From the NCBI GenBank assembly GCA_001784725.1, contig MFRX01000019.1:1-6463 (forward strand): a stretch of DNA of 6,463 nucleotides, in the 5' to 3' direction. Below are positions 5,579 to 6,463 of this stretch, one piece after another. The notes under the pieces are model-generated. The model did not search any database, had not been told where the DNA came from, and saw nothing but the letters and a program-made list of their open reading frames with translations. Origin of the DNA: Candidatus Moranbacteria bacterium RIFCSPHIGHO2_02_FULL_40_12b (GTDB lineage Bacteria; Patescibacteriota; Minisyncoccia; Moranbacterales; 2-12-FULL-40-10). A program made the translations under genes and the position numbers. Within the stretch, counting starts at the first letter, position 1. Every line of letters starts with the position of its first letter.

Positions 5579-5821
5579 TTATTTGGCGCTCTTCCGATTG
5601 TAATGCCGTAGCATAAGTAATAGTGCCGAAAATCCAATTGCGAAAAGTACGGTAATGACCAAAATGAGAATTATTCCTGCAGGTATTTCAGGGAAAACCA
5701 GCGCTGTTATACTGGAAAAAAACGTTAATATAACTATGCCAGGCGGAGTAAATATCAATCCAAGAACTGCCCCTACTAATCCTGCAAAAACTAAAGTATT
5801 TAACTCATGTTTTTTACGCAT
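5579..5821 (-). CDS. 80-residue membrane protein, unknown function
   Basis: The product is MRKKHELN, then almost wholly hydrophobic sequence, then LRHYNRKSAK. Likely membrane spans are residues about 9-25, 28-44 and 47-71, broken by TPPG and FPEIPAG, with basic tails at both ends. It could be two or three helices. I do not recognise the family. The frame is open upstream to an ATG at 5896, but ATG 5821 is clearly the start because a perfect Shine-Dalgarno sits 5 bases before it and the earlier ATG would lie upstream of the predicted mRNA start. The gene is a self-contained unit: extended -10 promoter, leader of about 59 bases with an 8-base hairpin, and a strong terminator 35 bases past the stop. 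It points against the glycosyltransferase and away from the next gene, so it is not part of the envelope operon layout. PPG and PAG turns suggest a compact hairpin topology. Confidence 0.8.
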   Translation of the reverse strand: MRKKHELNTLVFAGLVGAVLGLIFTPPGIVILTFFSSITALVFPEIPAGIILILVITVLFAIGFSALLLMLRHYNRKSAK

Positions 5822-5825
5822 GGTT

Positions 5826-5832
5826 ACCTCCT
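5826..5832 (-). promoter_or_regulatory. Perfect Shine-Dalgarno AGGAGGT
   Basis: On the minus strand AGGAGGT precedes ATG 5821, with 5 bases between AGGAGG and ATG. It decides the start of the 80-residue protein. It is the only full Shine-Dalgarno before a called gene here; murA, mreB, the first glycosyltransferase and the 87-residue gene lack one. Confidence 0.85.
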
Positions 5833-5857
5833 TTAATGAACTATAGATTTTTAACTT

Positions 5858-5878
5858 GAAATTTCCCCATGAAATTCC
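5858..5878 (-). other. Hairpin at 5' end of the membrane gene mRNA
   Basis: GAAATTTC (5858-5865) and GAAATTCC (5871-5878) pair over 8 bases with one wobble around a 5-base loop. Transcription should start near 5880, so the hairpin would cap the extreme 5' end of the message, about 25 bases before the ribosome-binding site. It may protect against 5'-end-dependent decay. Confidence 0.45.
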
Positions 5879-5886
5879 AATTGATA

Positions 5887-5915
5887 ATAGTAGCATACTT
5901 ATGCAAAAAAGTCAA
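5887..5915 (-). promoter_or_regulatory. Extended -10 promoter with operator-like palindrome
   Basis: On the minus strand: TTGACT (5915-5910), 17 bases, TACTAT (5892-5887), with TGC immediately before it as an extended -10. The spacer holds a 5+5 inverted repeat, GCATA CT TATGC on the plus strand (5893-5904), abutting the -10. That is where a dimeric repressor would block polymerase; this role is inferred from placement only. Confidence 0.65.
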
Positions 5916-5937
5916 GAGCAATCAAATAATAGTGTAA

Positions 5938-6040
5938 AAATCCCCCTTAATCCCCCTTTTACAAAGGGGGAGAGTTTAGGTTTTCTCCCTTTAGAAAGGG
6001 GAGATTGGATGCGAACAAGCGCAACATCCAAGAGGGATTT
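5938..6040 (+). repeat. 103-base palindromic element of CCCCCTT type
   Basis: The ends AAATCCCCCTT (5938-5948) and AAGAGGGATTT (6030-6040) are inverted repeats (10 of 11). Between them lie three hairpins: TCCCCCTTT/AAAGGGGGA (5951-5971), TCTCCCTTT/AAGGGGAGA (5984-6004, one wobble) and TTGGATG/CATCCAA (6005-6031). It belongs by appearance to the dispersed repeats of AATCCCCCTTT...AAAGGGGGA form seen in several bacterial phyla. It has no coding capacity of its own, yet the next gene's likely start lies inside it. Confidence 0.8.
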
Positions 6041-6463
6041 GAAAAATTCAAATAGAACAATTGGAACACCTAGAACATTAGAACAATTCCGGGTAGCGCT
6101 GGTTCACGATTTTCTCATTTATCCCGGCGGGGCGGAAAAAGTTTTGGAGGTCTTATGCGAAATGTTTCCCGAAGCGCCGATTTACACTTTACTTTACGAT
6201 TCGGAAAAAATGCGCGGGAAATTTAAAAACAGGGAAATTAGAAATTCATTTCTTCAAAAATTTCCAAAATTTTTGCGAAAGCGTTATCGGTTATTGTTGC
6301 CTCTGATGCCGACCGCGCCGGAAACATTTGACCTACGCGATTTTGATCTGGTGATTTCTTCATCCGGCGCGTGGAGCAAGGGTATTATCACCCGGCTTAA
6401 TACCGTCCATATTGCCTATATCCATTCACCGATGAGGTTTGTCTGGGACTATCACGAACAATA
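6009..6463 (+). CDS. Second family 4 glycosyltransferase, 3' end cut by window
   Basis: 151 complete codons are visible. From residue 28 the sequence is a typical GT4 N-terminal domain: RVALVHDFLIYPGGAEKVLE, FPEAPIYTLLYDSEKM, PLMPTAPETFDL, FDLVISSSGAWSKGI and AYIHSPMRFVWDYHE. The HDFL..GGAEKVLE signature, FPEAPIYTLLYD and IHSPMR.VWD mark a subgroup common in surface-polysaccharide clusters. The natural start of such proteins is M(R/K)VALVHD, but the codon before CGG GTA GCG here is TTC, not ATG. The nearest in-frame ATG upstream is 6009, inside the palindromic element, with a GGGGAG purine tract 5 to 6 bases before it. That adds 27 residues coded by repeat and spacer DNA. TTG 6039 and ATG 5901 are alternatives; ATG 5901 lacks a ribosome site. 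The C-terminal catalytic domain lies outside the window. Confidence 0.85.
   Translation, partial: MRTSATSKRDLKNSNRTIGTPRTLEQFRVALVHDFLIYPGGAEKVLEVLCEMFPEAPIYTLLYDSEKMRGKFKNREIRNSFLQKFPKFLRKRYRLLLPLMPTAPETFDLRDFDLVISSSGAWSKGIITRLNTVHIAYIHSPMRFVWDYHEQ
6053..6088 (+). repeat. TAGAACAATT spacer repeat
   Basis: TAGAACAATT occurs at 6053-6062 and 6079-6088, with TAGAACAT between, another degenerate spacer family. It is read in frame as NRTIGTPRTLEQF in the N-terminal extension of the second glycosyltransferase. Confidence 0.6.

Noticed and set aside
5655..5846. 63-codon plus-strand frame opposite the small membrane gene
   Set aside because: The minus strand has promoter, Shine-Dalgarno and terminator; the plus frame has none and is its shadow.
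5822..5896. Longer N-terminus for the minus-strand membrane protein from ATG 5896
   Set aside because: That ATG overlaps the promoter -10 region and lies upstream of the predicted transcript start, while ATG 5821 has a perfect ribosome site.
5901..6008. ATG 5901 as start of the second glycosyltransferase
   Set aside because: The frame is open, but there is no ribosome site, it lies within the divergent promoter, and the extra residues are only palindrome-coded.

Overview
The window looks like a piece of a small-genome bacterial chromosome, most likely Candidate Phyla Radiation (Patescibacteria, Parcubacteria-like). This is inferred from the gene types, the scarcity of Shine-Dalgarno sites, and intergenic spacers built from degenerate AT-rich heptamers plus palindromic elements of the CATTCCGAG and CCCCCTT types. 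No phylogenetic marker could be run. All stops used are TAA or TAG, and no in-frame TGA occurs in the called genes, so the standard code fits.

Layout. Positions 1-966 are the 3' part of a secreted-type coiled-coil protein ending in a lytic transglycosylase domain. A near-consensus promoter at 1012-1040 sits so close to the next ATG (1047) that the 87-residue coiled-coil protein (1047-1310) should be translated from a leaderless mRNA. A 402-base gap (1311-1712) holds a perfect sigma70-type promoter (TTGACA, 17 bases, TATAAT) firing straight into a row of hairpins, a strong bidirectional terminator, and then a second good promoter that probably drives murA. murA (1713-2978) and mreB (3070-4077) follow in the same direction. 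After an AT-rich spacer comes a family 4 glycosyltransferase (4191-5447), convergent with an 80-residue membrane protein on the minus strand (5579-5821). That small gene has a complete set of signals: promoter, leader hairpin, Shine-Dalgarno and terminator. The window ends inside a second family 4 glycosyltransferase (6009 onward), whose apparent start lies within a palindromic repeat.

Functionally, the plus-strand genes concern the cell envelope: MurA makes the peptidoglycan precursor, MreB organises wall synthesis, the transglycosylase domain would cut peptidoglycan, and the two glycosyltransferases probably build a surface polysaccharide or glycoconjugate.

The most unusual feature is repeat material inside genes. 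The first glycosyltransferase reads in frame through a 7-base tandem repeat, an AT-rich spacer repeat identical over 22 bases to its own upstream region, five TACGAAT heptamers and a 107-base palindromic element. Together the last two add about 50 residues between conserved parts of the C-terminal domain. The second glycosyltransferase appears to take its start codon and ribosome-binding site from a different palindromic element. This resembles the in-frame palindromic elements known from Rickettsia, in another lineage.
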